Shown: positions 1 through 10,108 of the stretch, in pieces
Position numbering within the stretch: position 1 is the first letter of the stretch
Layout: every line of letters begins with the position of its first letter
Program-made: the position numbers and the translations under genes
Assembly (NCBI RefSeq): GCF_000373925.1
Contig: NZ_KB892748.1
Coordinates: 50,684 to 114,683, forward strand
Direction: 5' to 3'
Length of the DNA stretch: 64,000 nucleotides
DNA from: Actinopolymorpha alba DSM 45243
Lineage (GTDB): Bacteria > Actinomycetota > Actinomycetes > Propionibacteriales > Actinopolymorphaceae
Notes under the pieces: generated by a model
Databases searched by the model: none
The model's input: the letters and a program-made list of their open reading frames with translations, nothing else
Told to the model about the DNA's origin: nothing

Positions 1-1416
<1,416 letters not shown>

Positions 1417-1464
1417 CGCCAGGCCGGCCAAGGACCTGACGGGTCCTTCCGCGCAAGCGACAGA

Positions 1465-1518
1465 GCCGTGGGGCTTTCGCCGGGACGCACATCCTGGCGA
1501 AAGCCCCACGGCCTTTTC
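1465..1518 (+). terminator. Rho-independent terminator after acnA
   Basis: A perfect 17-bp inverted repeat (1465-1481 and 1496-1512) with a 14-nt loop is followed by CTTTTCG. It lies 48 bp after the aconitase stop and before a convergent gene, so it may work in both directions. The T tract is short, as is usual at this GC content. Confidence 0.9.
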
Positions 1519-1553
1519 GTACCCGGACGACCTGTCACCAGCCCGGCGTTCCT

Positions 1554-1964
1554 CTACTCGTTGAGGTTCAGCTGCCAGGACACGCCGAAGCGGTCGTTCA
1601 CCCAGCCGAACTTCGCGCTGAAGCCGTACGACCCCAACGGCATGAGCGGCTGGCCCGTGTCGACGAGTGCGGCGTACAGGCGGTCGATCTCACCCTCCGA
1701 CTCGCACTGGACGTAGAGGGAAATCGACGGGGTGAAGGTGAACTGATGCGCCATCGAACTGTCGATGCACATGAGCTGCAGGCCGGCGATCGAGAACGTC
1801 GCGTGCTGGATCGTTCCCTCGGCGCCGGGTTCGTTGGCGCCGTACCGCGTGACAGACAGGACCTCCGCGTCGTCGAAGAGCGATGTGTAGAACGTCATCG
1901 CTTCCTCGGCCTTGCCTTCGAACATGAGGAACGTGGTGATCTTCTGGTGCGCTGTGACGGACAT
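1554..1964 (-). CDS. VOC-fold protein, PhnB/DUF1338-like (glyoxalase superfamily)
   Basis: A 136-residue protein of the vicinal oxygen chelate superfamily, PhnB-like branch, often misnamed 3-demethylubiquinone methyltransferase. Seen: the N-terminal ITTFLMFEGKAEEAMTFYTS and the C-terminal GWVNDRFGVSWQLNL, both typical of this branch. ATG at 1964 is preferred over an upstream start because homology begins there and GAGGAG lies about 10 nt upstream. It is downstream of and codirectional with the ECF sigma factor gene across a 147-bp gap that holds a perfect palindrome. The substrate is unknown. Such genes commonly sit beside ECF sigma factors or ArsR regulators. Confidence 0.85.
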   Translation of the reverse strand: MSVTAHQKITTFLMFEGKAEEAMTFYTSLFDDAEVLSVTRYGANEPGAEGTIQHATFSIAGLQLMCIDSSMAHQFTFTPSISLYVQCESEGEIDRLYAALVDTGQPLMPLGSYGFSAKFGWVNDRFGVSWQLNLNE

Positions 1965-2092
1965 AGGGCGAGGACTCCTCTTCGGCGACTCAGACTCTGC
2001 TGTTGCTGGTGCGGGTCTGCCGCGTCCGAACCAGGCGAAGACGTCACCGCCGACCCGGCCACGCGCGAGCACGGCGCCAATCTGTCAGTTGC

Positions 2093-2106
2093 GACTTATA
2101 TAAGTC
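2093..2106. promoter_or_regulatory. Perfect 14-bp AT-rich palindrome, candidate operator
   Basis: GACTTATATAAGTC is fully self-complementary and strikingly AT-rich for this genome. It lies between the sigma factor stop and the VOC gene. On the minus strand it is preceded by TT, giving TTGACT like a -35 box. ArsR-family repressors of PhnB-like genes bind AT-rich dyads of this sort, but no ArsR gene is adjacent, so the binder is unknown. Confidence 0.5.
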
Positions 2107-2111
2107 AAGGC

Positions 2112-2996
2112 TTAGTCGAGGAGTGTCGGCTCCACCAGCCCGCGAAGGCGCTCCGGGTCGGCCAGCACGTCGATGGCCACGATCCTGCCCTGAGCGACGG
2201 TGAAGCCCATGATCGACAGCGGCCGCCCGTCGGCGGCGACGACGATGCCGGCCGCACCGTTGATCAGCGCCGGACGGGCGAATGGCGACAGCCGGCCGAA
2301 GGTGATCGCCTGCTGGGCCACCGTCCGTGCGCCATGGTGGGCGACGTTGAGGCGTCGTCGCGCGCGGCCGCCATCGGAGCGCAGGACCACGTCGGGGTCC
2401 AGCACGGCGACGAGCGCGTCGAAGTCGCCGGCGCGAGAGGCGGCGAAGAACGCGTCGACGACCTCGCGCTGCCGCACGAGGTCGGGGTCGGGGGCAGGGG
2501 CCTGCTCGTGGACCCGGCGGCGGGCGCGGCTGGCGAGTTGCCTGGCCGCTGCCGGCGTTCGCTCGATCAGCGGAGCGATCTCGTCGAACGGCACGGCGAA
2601 CATGTCGTGCAGCACGAACGCGAGGCGTTCGGCCGGTGTCAGAGTCTCGAGCACCACCATGAGCGCCAGCCCCACGGAATCGGCCAGTAACGACTCCTGC
2701 TCTGGATCGATGGCGTCCCCGGGGCTGACGAGCGGGTCGGGAACGTAGAGGTCCAAGGGTTCCTCGCGCCGTGACTGGCGCGAGCGCAGGATGTTCAGGC
2801 ACACCCGTGCAACGACAGTGGTGAGCCATGCACTGAGGTTCTCCACCTCGCTGGTGTCGCTGCGGTGAAGCCGTAGCCAGGTCTCCTGTACGGCGTCCTC
2901 GGCCTCACTGAGGGAGCCGAGCATGCGATAGGCCACCGCGCGCAGTCGCGAGCGGTCCTCCTCGAACTGCTGGGTCGACGCCGCGAGGTCACTCAC
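2112..2996 (-). CDS. sigJ: ECF41-type RNA polymerase sigma factor with SnoaL-like C-terminal domain
   Basis: A 294-residue extracytoplasmic-function sigma factor. Region 2 is seen at residues 10-75 (YRMLGSLSEAEDAVQETWLR) and region 4 near 110-165 (LTPAERLAFVLHDMF, then the helix-turn-helix). After the linker comes a SnoaL-like domain with DVVLRSDGG and NGAAGIV, which match the DGGGK and NGxxGxV regulatory motifs of the ECF41 family. In that family the C-terminal domain replaces an anti-sigma factor. ECF41 genes normally neighbour a carboxymuconolactone decarboxylase, oxidoreductase or epimerase; here the partner is a VOC protein. The gene symbol follows the mycobacterial SigJ likeness and is approximate. 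Confidence 0.9.
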   Translation of the reverse strand: MSDLAASTQQFEEDRSRLRAVAYRMLGSLSEAEDAVQETWLRLHRSDTSEVENLSAWLTTVVARVCLNILRSRQSRREEPLDLYVPDPLVSPGDAIDPEQESLLADSVGLALMVVLETLTPAERLAFVLHDMFAVPFDEIAPLIERTPAAARQLASRARRRVHEQAPAPDPDLVRQREVVDAFFAASRAGDFDALVAVLDPDVVLRSDGGRARRRLNVAHHGARTVAQQAITFGRLSPFARPALINGAAGIVVAADGRPLSIMGFTVAQGRIVAIDVLADPERLRGLVEPTLLD

Positions 2997-3061
2997 CTCA
3001 GGTCACGATACTCCTCGGTGGGTGACCTCGCGGGAAGGCCGCGACGTCAGGCGCCCCGGGC

Positions 3062-3562
3062 TCAGAAGCCCCTGTCGGCGGGCGCGGGGTCCTTCAGTGG
3101 CGGCGTCCGGAAGAAGTTGTCGTCTTCGGCTTCCTCCTCGTCCTCGGTGCTCCGAGGCCGCAACGCGATTGCTCCGATGAGCAGGAGAACGAGCCCACCG
3201 GCGCTGATCCACGCACCGGGCTGGAGATCGCCGATGCTGAGCTGCCCCGGTGCGGCATCAAACGCCACTGTGGTCACCCACAGCGCCAAGGTGGCAAGTT
3301 CGACGAGGAACGCCAACCACAACACGACCCTGGACAGCACGAGCGCGCCGAGCACTCCTATCGCGCCGGCCACCGCGAGGGGCGCGGCCATCGACAGCCA
3401 GTACGACGACGCGGTGTCGACCGAGTCGGGTTGCATGAGAAGTCGTTCCAGCTGAACACCGCGGGGAGAGCGGTTGGACAGCCAGTCGAAGTATGCGCTG
3501 CCGGCAACCGCGAGCGCTCCGATGGTGGCGAGAACGGCCGCACGAGGACGGACGCCTGTCAT
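3062..3562 (-). CDS. Small integral membrane protein, four predicted helices
   Basis: A 166-residue protein of unknown function. Four hydrophobic segments are seen near residues 9-27, 56-78, 82-103 and 115-135, followed by an acidic cytoplasmic-type tail containing DEEEAEDD. This resembles the Trp-rich/DUF-type membrane proteins common in actinobacteria, but I do not recognise a specific family. ATG at 3562 has TCCTG (AGGAGG-like on the coding strand) just upstream. It is a single gene between the sigma factor and lysX, transcribed the same way. Confidence 0.75.
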   Translation of the reverse strand: MTGVRPRAAVLATIGALAVAGSAYFDWLSNRSPRGVQLERLLMQPDSVDTASSYWLSMAAPLAVAGAIGVLGALVLSRVVLWLAFLVELATLALWVTTVAFDAAPGQLSIGDLQPGAWISAGGLVLLLIGAIALRPRSTEDEEEAEDDNFFRTPPLKDPAPADRGF

Positions 3563-3673
3563 GACAGGACCTCCTGAGTCGGTGACGACTGGATCCCCGT
3601 GGGTGCTCAGACGCGCGTCAGACCGGAACGGCTCCCTACGATGCGGGAAAGGTTTCCTCCCCCAACGGGCGGC

Positions 3674-6600
3674 TCAGCTGTCTTTCGTGTCGTTGCCAGT
3701 ATGGCCGCTCGACCGTACCAGCGGGAACAGCAACGTGTCGCGAATCGACAGGCCCGTGAGCAGCATGACCAACCGGTCGATGCCGAGGCCGAGCCCGCCG
3801 GCGGGCGGCATGCCGTACTCCAGCGTCCGGAGGAAGTCCTCGTCCAGTTGCATCGCTTCGGCGTCCCCGCCGGCCGCCAGCAACGACTGCTCGGTGAGTC
3901 GGCGGCGCTGCTCGACGGGGTCGACGAGTTCGGAGTACGCCGTACCAAGCTCGACGCCGAAGGCGACCAGATCCCAGCGCTCGGCGAGGCGCGGGTCCAC
4001 CCGGTGGGGACGGGTGAGCGGTGAGACGTCGGTGGGAAAGTCGCAGTAGAAGATCGGTCCGGCCGTCTGGCGTTCGACCAGTTCCTGGTACAACTGGGCG
4101 ACCGCCACGCCCGCGGACCCAGACTGAGGGAGCTGAACCCCGGCGCGGTTCGCGAGTTTGGTCAGCTGGGCGAGCTCGGTGTCGGGCGTCACCTCCTCAC
4201 CGAGTGCGGCGCTGACCGCCTCGTGAACCCCGACGACGTTCCAGGGTTCGGCCAGGTCGACCTCCGTGGTCGTCCCGTCGGTGTTGCGGTGGGCGACGAC
4301 CGTGCCCCCGAGGGCGGCCCGGCAGGCGGCAAGGATCAGCTCGCGGGCGAGGGAGCGCATCGAGCCGTAGTCGGCGTACGCCTCGTACGCCTCCAGCATC
4401 GTGAACTCCGGGTTGTGCGTGGCGTCGGCGCCCTCGTTGCGGAAGTTCCGGTTGAGCTCGAAGACCCGCTCCATGCCACCGACGAGCAGCCGCTTGAGGT
4501 AGAGCTCGGGCGCGATCCGCAAATAGAGCGGCAGGTCGTAGGCATGGATGTGGGTGGTGAACGGACGCGCGTTCGCCCCGCCGTGCACGGCCTGCAGCAT
4601 GGGTGTCTCGACCTCGTCAAAGGCGCGGGACCGTAGCGTGTCACGGATCGCCGCGATCACCGCCCGCCGCTGCGCGAACACCGCCCGCGCCTCGGGCCGG
4701 ACCGCCAGGTCGATCGCGCGCTCCCGGACGCGTGCCTCGGGGTTGGCCAGGCCGTGCCACTTGTCCGGCAGGGGGCGCAGGCACTTGGAGGTGAGCGCCC
4801 AGGACCCTCCGTGCACTGTCAGCTCACCCGTCCGGGTCGTTCCCACCACGCCGGTGACGCCCACGTGGTCGCCCAGGTCGACGTACCTCTTCCACCGCTC
4901 GAACGCCGTCCGGTCGGACTCCTTGGCCAGGTCGAGCATCACCTGGATGTCGCCCGTGCCGTCCCGCACAGTCGCGAAGGCCAGGCGGCCGAGGGTACGC
5001 ATCCGGAGGACCCGGCCGGCGACACCCACGCGGTCGGTCGTCCAGGTGTCAGGGCCGAGGTCGGCGTACCGTTCGTGCAGCTCGGCGGCGGTCGCGGTCC
5101 GGGGGTAGCCGACCGGATAGGGGTCGAGGCCGTCCGCGCGGAGCCGGCGGAGCTTGTCGCGGCGTACCCGCTCCTGCTCGGGGAGGGCCGCCTCGCGCTC
5201 GGTGGCCAGGCGGTCGATGTCAGCTTGCTCCTCCCACACGTCCCACTCGTCGTGATCGGCAGGCTGCGGCGTCACCGGCTGGAGGGTCGACGCCACGAGG
5301 GGCATGGCTGGCGGCTCGGTGACCGGTCGGCGAGGGGTCGGGCGTGCGCGGCGGCCCGACCAGGCCGGGAGGAAGCCCTCGGCGACACCCGACGCCAGCA
5401 CGATCCGGGGAAGGTCGCGCGAGCTCGGGTAGCAGATATAGCGCGGGATCCACTCCGGCTCGAACTTCGCGTTGGCCCGGTAGAGCGCCTCGATCTGCCA
5501 CCAGCGCGAGGCGAGCAGGAGGGTACGACGCCAGATCCGGGCGATCGGCCCGGCGCCGATCTGTGCGCCTTCGACCAGCCCGCCACGGAACACCGCGAAG
5601 TTCAGCGAGATGCGGTCGACCCCGAGCCCGCCGGCCGACTCGACAAGCCGGGTCACCATGAGTTCGACCACGCCGTTGGCCGCCGTCGGCGACCGTCGCA
5701 TGACGTCGAGCGAGAGGCCGCGCCGCCCCCATGGGACGAACGACAGGAGGGCGCGGCGTACCCCATGGACGTCGAAGCACTCGACCAGCACGCAGTGCCG
5801 GTCCCGCTGGTCGTCGAGCCGGCCCAGTGCCATGGAGAAGCCGCGTTCCTTCTCGGTGTCGCGCCAGCGTTCGGCGTCGGCCGCCACCTCGGCCAGCTCC
5901 GAGGCGCTGAGCTCGGAGTGGCGCCGGATCCGGCAGGTGTAGCCGGCGCGTCCGAGCCGCTGGACTGCCTGGCGTACGCCACGCATGTGCCGACCGGACA
6001 ACCGGAAGTCGGCGACATACAGCACGGCCTCGTCGCCGAGTTCGAGAACGTGCAGGCCCTCGTCGGCATAGGCGCGGGCACCACGCTCGGTGACCCCCAT
6101 GACAGCCGGCGTCCACGCGAACTCGCGGGCCTCCGCCAGCCAGGAACGCACGGCACCCGACCAGCGCGCCGGGTCACCCACCGGATCGCCGCTGGCGAGG
6201 CTCACCCCCGCGACGACGCGGTGGGCGATCGCGCTCTGACCGTCGGGGGAGAAGATCGCGGACTTGTCGCGGCGGGTCGCGAAGTAGCCGAGCGAGTCGT
6301 CGCCACCGTGGCTCGCGAGGAGTTGGCGGATGCGGCGTTCGTCCTCAGGTGTCTGGTACAGCGTCTTTCGGCCGGGCCGGAAGAGCACCCACGCGCCGGC
6401 CAGCTGTACGGCGGCCCCGAGGACCCCGAGGAAGACCGCGACGCCATGGAGCGGAGGCGGCGAGCTGATCTCGCGGAAGAGGTCGAGCCGGTTGTTGTAG
6501 ACGTCGGTCCCGCCGGTGAGGAACACCAGGACGGTCACGACGCGATCGCCCAGTGTGACCAACCGGCCGGGGAAGGCGGTGATGGCCGCCATGCCGAGGA

Positions 6601-7048
6601 CGAAGCCGGCGACGATCGCGACGGCGACCGTCGCGAGGGCCCGCCAACCCGCCCGTGGCGCGACCTTCGCGTCGAAGGCGGGGCGGGCCAGCAGGAGGAT
6701 CACGAGCACACCGGTGAGGACCAGAAGGCTGAGCAGGCCATGGTGCTTCAGTACGACCTCGCCCACGTCGTAGGCCATGTTGGGGACGATGAGCAGGAGC
6801 ACCAGGAACCACCAGGCGATCCGCTTCCGCCGGCCGACCGCAGCGGCGAGGATGCCCAGATATGCGGCGTAGGCGAGGTTTGGCTGGGCACTGATCGTGG
6901 TGAGCTCGATCGCCGCGCGCAGCGGCTCGAGCGGGGGACGCAGGGGTGGGAAGAGCGCTGTGATCACACAGAAGACCGCCACGGCCCGCAGATACCGCGC
7001 GATCCAGGTGGCCAGGACGGCTGCCCTGGCGCCCTCGTGCGACGCCAC
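3674..7048 (-). CDS. lysX: Bifunctional lysylphosphatidylglycerol synthetase / lysyl-tRNA synthetase LysX
   Basis: An 1124-residue fusion. Roughly residues 15-225 are membrane helices, 240-560 are the DUF2156 lysyl-phosphatidylglycerol synthase domain, and 620-1124 are a class II lysyl-tRNA synthetase. Class II motif 2 is seen as RNFRNEGADATHNPEF and motif 3 as GLGLGIDRLVMLL. The OB-fold anticodon domain contains VGVAGRVLRMRTLGRLAF. The synthetase half charges tRNA with lysine, and the membrane half transfers it to phosphatidylglycerol, which in mycobacteria gives resistance to cationic peptides. GTG at 7048 is the likely start. Length is close to mycobacterial LysX. It is probably a paralogue of a separate housekeeping LysRS. 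Confidence 0.95.
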   Translation of the reverse strand: MASHEGARAAVLATWIARYLRAVAVFCVITALFPPLRPPLEPLRAAIELTTISAQPNLAYAAYLGILAAAVGRRKRIAWWFLVLLLIVPNMAYDVGEVVLKHHGLLSLLVLTGVLVILLLARPAFDAKVAPRAGWRALATVAVAIVAGFVLGMAAITAFPGRLVTLGDRVVTVLVFLTGGTDVYNNRLDLFREISSPPPLHGVAVFLGVLGAAVQLAGAWVLFRPGRKTLYQTPEDERRIRQLLASHGGDDSLGYFATRRDKSAIFSPDGQSAIAHRVVAGVSLASGDPVGDPARWSGAVRSWLAEAREFAWTPAVMGVTERGARAYADEGLHVLELGDEAVLYVADFRLSGRHMRGVRQAVQRLGRAGYTCRIRRHSELSASELAEVAADAERWRDTEKERGFSMALGRLDDQRDRHCVLVECFDVHGVRRALLSFVPWGRRGLSLDVMRRSPTAANGVVELMVTRLVESAGGLGVDRISLNFAVFRGGLVEGAQIGAGPIARIWRRTLLLASRWWQIEALYRANAKFEPEWIPRYICYPSSRDLPRIVLASGVAEGFLPAWSGRRARPTPRRPVTEPPAMPLVASTLQPVTPQPADHDEWDVWEEQADIDRLATEREAALPEQERVRRDKLRRLRADGLDPYPVGYPRTATAAELHERYADLGPDTWTTDRVGVAGRVLRMRTLGRLAFATVRDGTGDIQVMLDLAKESDRTAFERWKRYVDLGDHVGVTGVVGTTRTGELTVHGGSWALTSKCLRPLPDKWHGLANPEARVRERAIDLAVRPEARAVFAQRRAVIAAIRDTLRSRAFDEVETPMLQAVHGGANARPFTTHIHAYDLPLYLRIAPELYLKRLLVGGMERVFELNRNFRNEGADATHNPEFTMLEAYEAYADYGSMRSLARELILAACRAALGGTVVAHRNTDGTTTEVDLAEPWNVVGVHEAVSAALGEEVTPDTELAQLTKLANRAGVQLPQSGSAGVAVAQLYQELVERQTAGPIFYCDFPTDVSPLTRPHRVDPRLAERWDLVAFGVELGTAYSELVDPVEQRRRLTEQSLLAAGGDAEAMQLDEDFLRTLEYGMPPAGGLGLGIDRLVMLLTGLSIRDTLLFPLVRSSGHTGNDTKDS

Positions 7049-7112
7049 GCGTTAACTCCCGGAGTGTCGGTTACGCGCCGGACGTTGTGCCGGTGCGGAA
7101 CTCATCGGCATT

Positions 7113-7157
7113 CCTAGTGTCCTGCGTCGGAAGTTCGTTGCCGCACAGGACACTAGG
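7113..7157. repeat. Inverted repeat with 12-bp arms, MITE-like
   Basis: CCTAGTGTCCTG (7113-7124) and CAGGACACTAGG (7146-7157) flank a 21-nt loop. It lies 13 bp before the alpha/beta hydrolase start and between divergent genes. The CTAG-containing tips resemble ends of small IS-derived elements, but no transposase is present. It could equally be an operator or a 5' leader hairpin. Confidence 0.6.
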
Positions 7158-7170
7158 TCAGAGTAGGGGA

Positions 7171-7965
7171 GTGTCGGTCGTCTCACGTGGCGCGTACCGC
7201 GTCGTCATCCTGCCTGGGCTCGCCGGCTGCGAGGCCGAGTGGATCGCGGTGACCACGGAGTTGGACGTACCGGCGGAGGTGGTGGCCAGCGCCGTGCCGG
7301 GGTTCCTGCCGGCGCCGTCGCTCGAGCACGTGGTCGACGCTGCCGAGGCCGTCCTCGACGCCTCGCCCGAACCCGTCGTGGTGGTCGCGCAGTCGATGGG
7401 AGCGATGCCCGCCGAGGCGCTCGCCATGAGGCGGCCCGACCGGCTGGCCGGGATGGTTCTGGCGGACCCGTCCGTGGAGCCCTCGCCGGCCCGGTGGACT
7501 GCGGCCCTCGCGCCAGGTGCGGAGTCGTTGGGATCCGTCGCCGGCCGCCTGCCAGAGGCGGTCACGGCTCGGCTGGGGCTCGCGTTCCGCCGCGCGACGA
7601 TCCGCTTCGGCGCCCAGACGGCCGATCCGCTGGACCGGGACGCCATCCTCCGCGCGTTCGGTACTCCCGCGGCGCTCGCCGCGCAGGTACGCGGGTTCGG
7701 CCGCTACTACCGCTGGGCTGTCGAGCTCGCGGACCTCCGGTATGACGTCCTGCTGCGCAAAGACGCGGCGCTGACGCTGCCCACCCGGCTCCTTGTCGCC
7801 GCGGACTCGCGCGCGGAGTCGGTACGCCACCAGCACTGGCTGGCCGCGAGGTTCCGGCCGCACGCCGAGATCTTCCTCGTGGAAGGGAGCCGGCATCTCA
7901 TGCACCTGGATCGGCCAGATGTCGTGCGGGACGCCGTACGTGCCGTGCTCGCCGCCAGGTCCTGA
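7171..7965 (+). CDS. Alpha/beta hydrolase
   Basis: A protein of about 264 residues with the alpha/beta hydrolase fold. The oxyanion region is VVILPGLAG, the nucleophile elbow is VVAQSMGA (Ser) and the catalytic histidine is in GSRHLMHLDRPD. The acid is probably the Asp of LVAADSRAES. GTG at 7171 is chosen because homology starts there. AGGGGA directly abuts it, too close for a normal ribosome site, so the transcript may be leaderless or the start slightly wrong. The preceding inverted repeat lies within 15 bp. The substrate cannot be told. Confidence 0.82.
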   Translation: MSVVSRGAYRVVILPGLAGCEAEWIAVTTELDVPAEVVASAVPGFLPAPSLEHVVDAAEAVLDASPEPVVVVAQSMGAMPAEALAMRRPDRLAGMVLADPSVEPSPARWTAALAPGAESLGSVAGRLPEAVTARLGLAFRRATIRFGAQTADPLDRDAILRAFGTPAALAAQVRGFGRYYRWAVELADLRYDVLLRKDAALTLPTRLLVAADSRAESVRHQHWLAARFRPHAEIFLVEGSRHLMHLDRPDVVRDAVRAVLAARS

Positions 7966-7985
7966 GCCGGCTCACCGGCGACTTT

Positions 7986-8393
7986 TCAAAGGGCGGCGCG
8001 GAGGCGGCCGGCGTACTCCTCGGCCTCGGCGTCATCGGCGTACTTCCGGCGCGGCCACAGGAAGCCGCGAAGCCCGTCTCCGCGGGTTCGCGGTATGACG
8101 TGGGTGTGCAGGTGCGGGACGCTCTGGCTGACCCGGTTGTTGATCGCGACGAAGGAGCCCTGCGCGCCCAGGCCGTCTTCCATCGCGCGGGCGAGCCGCT
8201 GGACGGCCTGGAGGTACGGGTCGCGCAGGTTGTCAGGCAGGTCGACCAGCGTGCCGATGTGGCTGCGCGGGATGAGGAGGACGTGGCCCTTGAAGACCGG
8301 GCGCCGGTCGAGGAACGCGAGGAACCTCGGCTCGTCGAGAACGACGTACGCGGGAGCGCCGGCGGCGACCTCGCAGAAGGCGCAGCTGTCCAT
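7986..8393 (-). CDS. HIT family nucleotide hydrolase/transferase
   Basis: A 135-residue histidine-triad protein. The catalytic triad is HLHTHVIPR near residue 95, and an N-terminal CAFC pair suggests a zinc-binding variant. The nucleotide-binding region is VLLIPRSHIGTLVDLP. Members hydrolyse AMP-linked substrates such as AMP-lysine or dinucleoside polyphosphates. It is convergent with the hydrolase gene, with only 20 bp between stops. Confidence 0.92.
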   Translation of the reverse strand: MDSCAFCEVAAGAPAYVVLDEPRFLAFLDRRPVFKGHVLLIPRSHIGTLVDLPDNLRDPYLQAVQRLARAMEDGLGAQGSFVAINNRVSQSVPHLHTHVIPRTRGDGLRGFLWPRRKYADDAEAEEYAGRLRAAL

Positions 8394-8536
8394 GCGCCCG
8401 AGCGTACGATCCGGCCGCCGGAGCTGGCGGATCCTGACCGGCCAACCGCACCGCGAGCCGGGACGACCGGTTACGGCAGTGCCGATCTTCGCGCATCCCC
8501 TTGACGATCACGTTACGTGCGAGTTTCCTTTGGCGC

Positions 8537-9745
8537 GTGACGCACCGGCCTGGGTCTCAGGCGTCGCTGCGGGCGGCGAATATCCACCGGGTGCTGGCAA
8601 CGGTTCGAGCACACGGCGTACTCAGTCAGGCCGAGATCGCGCGGCTGACCGGTCTTTCACCCGCGTCAGTTTCCAACATCGTTCACCAGCTGGGTGACCG
8701 CGGTGCGGTCGAGCTGTCGCCGGGCATCAGAGGCGGCCGCCGGGCGCAGGAAGTGCGGATCTGTTCGGCGGACGGGCTGGTGGCAGGCGTCGACTTCGGC
8801 CACCGGCACATCAGGGTCGCGGTGGCAGACCTGCGCTTCGACGTCCTCGCCGAGCGCCGGCACGCCTGTGACGTCGGCGCCTCGTCGGCGACCGCGTTCG
8901 CCGTCGCCGAGAAGCTCGTGGCGGAGGTCCTCGACGAACTCGGCGTGGGACGAGGCGAACTCAAGGCGGCCGGGGTTGGTCTGCCCGCCCCGTTGCCGCC
9001 GACGGGAAGCTCGCTCGCCTCCTGGCCGATCCTGCCCGGCTGGGAGGACATCGACCCGGCTCGGGACCTCGCCCAGCGACTGGAGGTCCCGGTGGTCGCC
9101 GACAACGACGCCAATCTGGGCGCCCGGGGAGAGCTGCACTTCGGTGCGGGACGCGGCGTGGCGAACCTCGCGTACGTCAAGGCCGCGACGGGTCTGGGCG
9201 CCGGGCTGGTGGTGGACGGCTACGTCTATCGCGGCTTCGCCGGCTCCGCTGGCGAGATCGGCCACCTCACGATCGACGAGACCGGGCCGGTGTGTTCGTG
9301 CGGCAACCGCGGCTGTCTCGAGACGCTCGTCGGAGCGCCGTACCTCCTCGAACTCATCCGGCGCAGCCATCCCGACCTGCGTACCGTCGAGGACCTCGTG
9401 GCCCGGGCGCTCGCCGGTGATGGCGGCTGCCGGCGGGTGATCGCGGACGCCGCCCGGCACATCGGCTTCGTCGCGGCGAACCTGTGCAACGTGGTCAACC
9501 CCGAGCGGGTGGTCGTCGGTGGCGACCTCGCGGCGGCAGGCGACGTTCTGCTCGATCCGCTGCGGGCGTCTATACCGCGGTACGCCGTCCTCTCGGTGGC
9601 GGGGACGCCGGTGGTGGCGGCTGAGACAGGGGAGCGGGCGGAGGTACTCGGCGCGCTCGTCCTCGCCGCCGAACACCTCGAGCACCGGCACGAACACGCC
9701 GCGTCTCCCACGCCAGCGCGTCATCACCGTGTGCAGTCGCCCTAG
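8537..9745 (+). CDS. ROK family transcriptional regulator
   Basis: A 402-residue repressor of the ROK (repressor, ORF, kinase) family. A winged helix-turn-helix occupies residues 10-70 (LSQAEIARLTGLSPASVSNI). A sugar-kinase-like domain follows, with VVADNDANLGARGE, the ROK signature around GLGAGLVVDG and the zinc site CSCGNRGCLETLVG. These proteins usually sense a sugar and control catabolic or transport genes, none of which is adjacent. The start is uncertain: GTG at 8537 is preferred over TTG at 8501, which lies in sequence that looks like a promoter (TTGACG). Confidence 0.9.
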   Translation: MTHRPGSQASLRAANIHRVLATVRAHGVLSQAEIARLTGLSPASVSNIVHQLGDRGAVELSPGIRGGRRAQEVRICSADGLVAGVDFGHRHIRVAVADLRFDVLAERRHACDVGASSATAFAVAEKLVAEVLDELGVGRGELKAAGVGLPAPLPPTGSSLASWPILPGWEDIDPARDLAQRLEVPVVADNDANLGARGELHFGAGRGVANLAYVKAATGLGAGLVVDGYVYRGFAGSAGEIGHLTIDETGPVCSCGNRGCLETLVGAPYLLELIRRSHPDLRTVEDLVARALAGDGGCRRVIADAARHIGFVAANLCNVVNPERVVVGGDLAAAGDVLLDPLRASIPRYAVLSVAGTPVVAAETGERAEVLGALVLAAEHLEHRHEHAASPTPARHHRVQSP

Positions 9746-9786
9746 TTATCCGCGGTGATCGAAGCACACTACGCCACTCCGGAGCG

Positions 9787-9818
9787 TCGCCACGCGCGTG
9801 CGGGGAGCGGCGTGGCGA
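9787..9818 (+). terminator. Terminator hairpin after the ROK gene
   Basis: Arms TCGCCACGC (9787-9795) and GCGTGGCGA (9810-9818) are perfect 9-bp complements around a 14-nt loop, 41 bp after the ROK stop. No clear T run follows until ATTTT near 9830. Confidence 0.6.
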
Positions 9819-9841
9819 ACCTTACGACCGATTTTGGCGTC

Positions 9842-9871
9842 TGAGGTGCCGTAGGCAGTGCACTCTAGACT
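9842..9871 (+). promoter_or_regulatory. Candidate dxs promoter
   Basis: TGAGGT (9842-9847) and TAGACT (9866-9871) are separated by 18 bp and resemble actinobacterial -35 and -10 boxes. They would give a leader of about 225 nt that contains the direct repeats upstream of dxs. This is inferred from sequence only. Confidence 0.35.
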
Positions 9872-9989
9872 CGAGCGGACAGCGTGGCCCGGCTCCCGAC
9901 CCCGTCGTGGGGATCCCGCCGGCCGGCCGCGCCTGAGGAGGGAGCAAGCGGTGAGCGAGCGGATCGTTCAACACTGTGCCTGGAACGCT

Positions 9990-10108
9990 TCATGCGCGCC
10001 CGGAGCGAAGCGAGGACGTGCATGAGCGAGCGCAGCGAGCGAATCATGCAGCGCAGCGCCTTGTGTGCCTCATGCGCGCCCGGAGCGAAGCGAGGACGTG
10101 CATGAGCG
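9990..10108 (+). repeat. Two 39-bp direct repeats whose second copy supplies the dxs start
   Basis: Identical 39-bp units occupy 9990-10028 and 10070-10108. Each contains CGAGGACGTGCATGAGCG, that is an AGGA ribosome site, a spacer and an ATG. The second copy's ATG (10102) is the dxs start. Between them lies CATGAGCGAGCGCAGCGAGC (10021-10040), which recurs before the APC permease gene at 14214. A degenerate relative, GGTGAGCGAGCGG, lies at 9950. Confidence 0.85.

Noticed and set aside
4754..7117. A 787-codon open frame antisense to lysX
   Set aside because: Arg/Gly/Pro-rich composition without domains; long antisense frames are expected at this GC content and lysX is certain.
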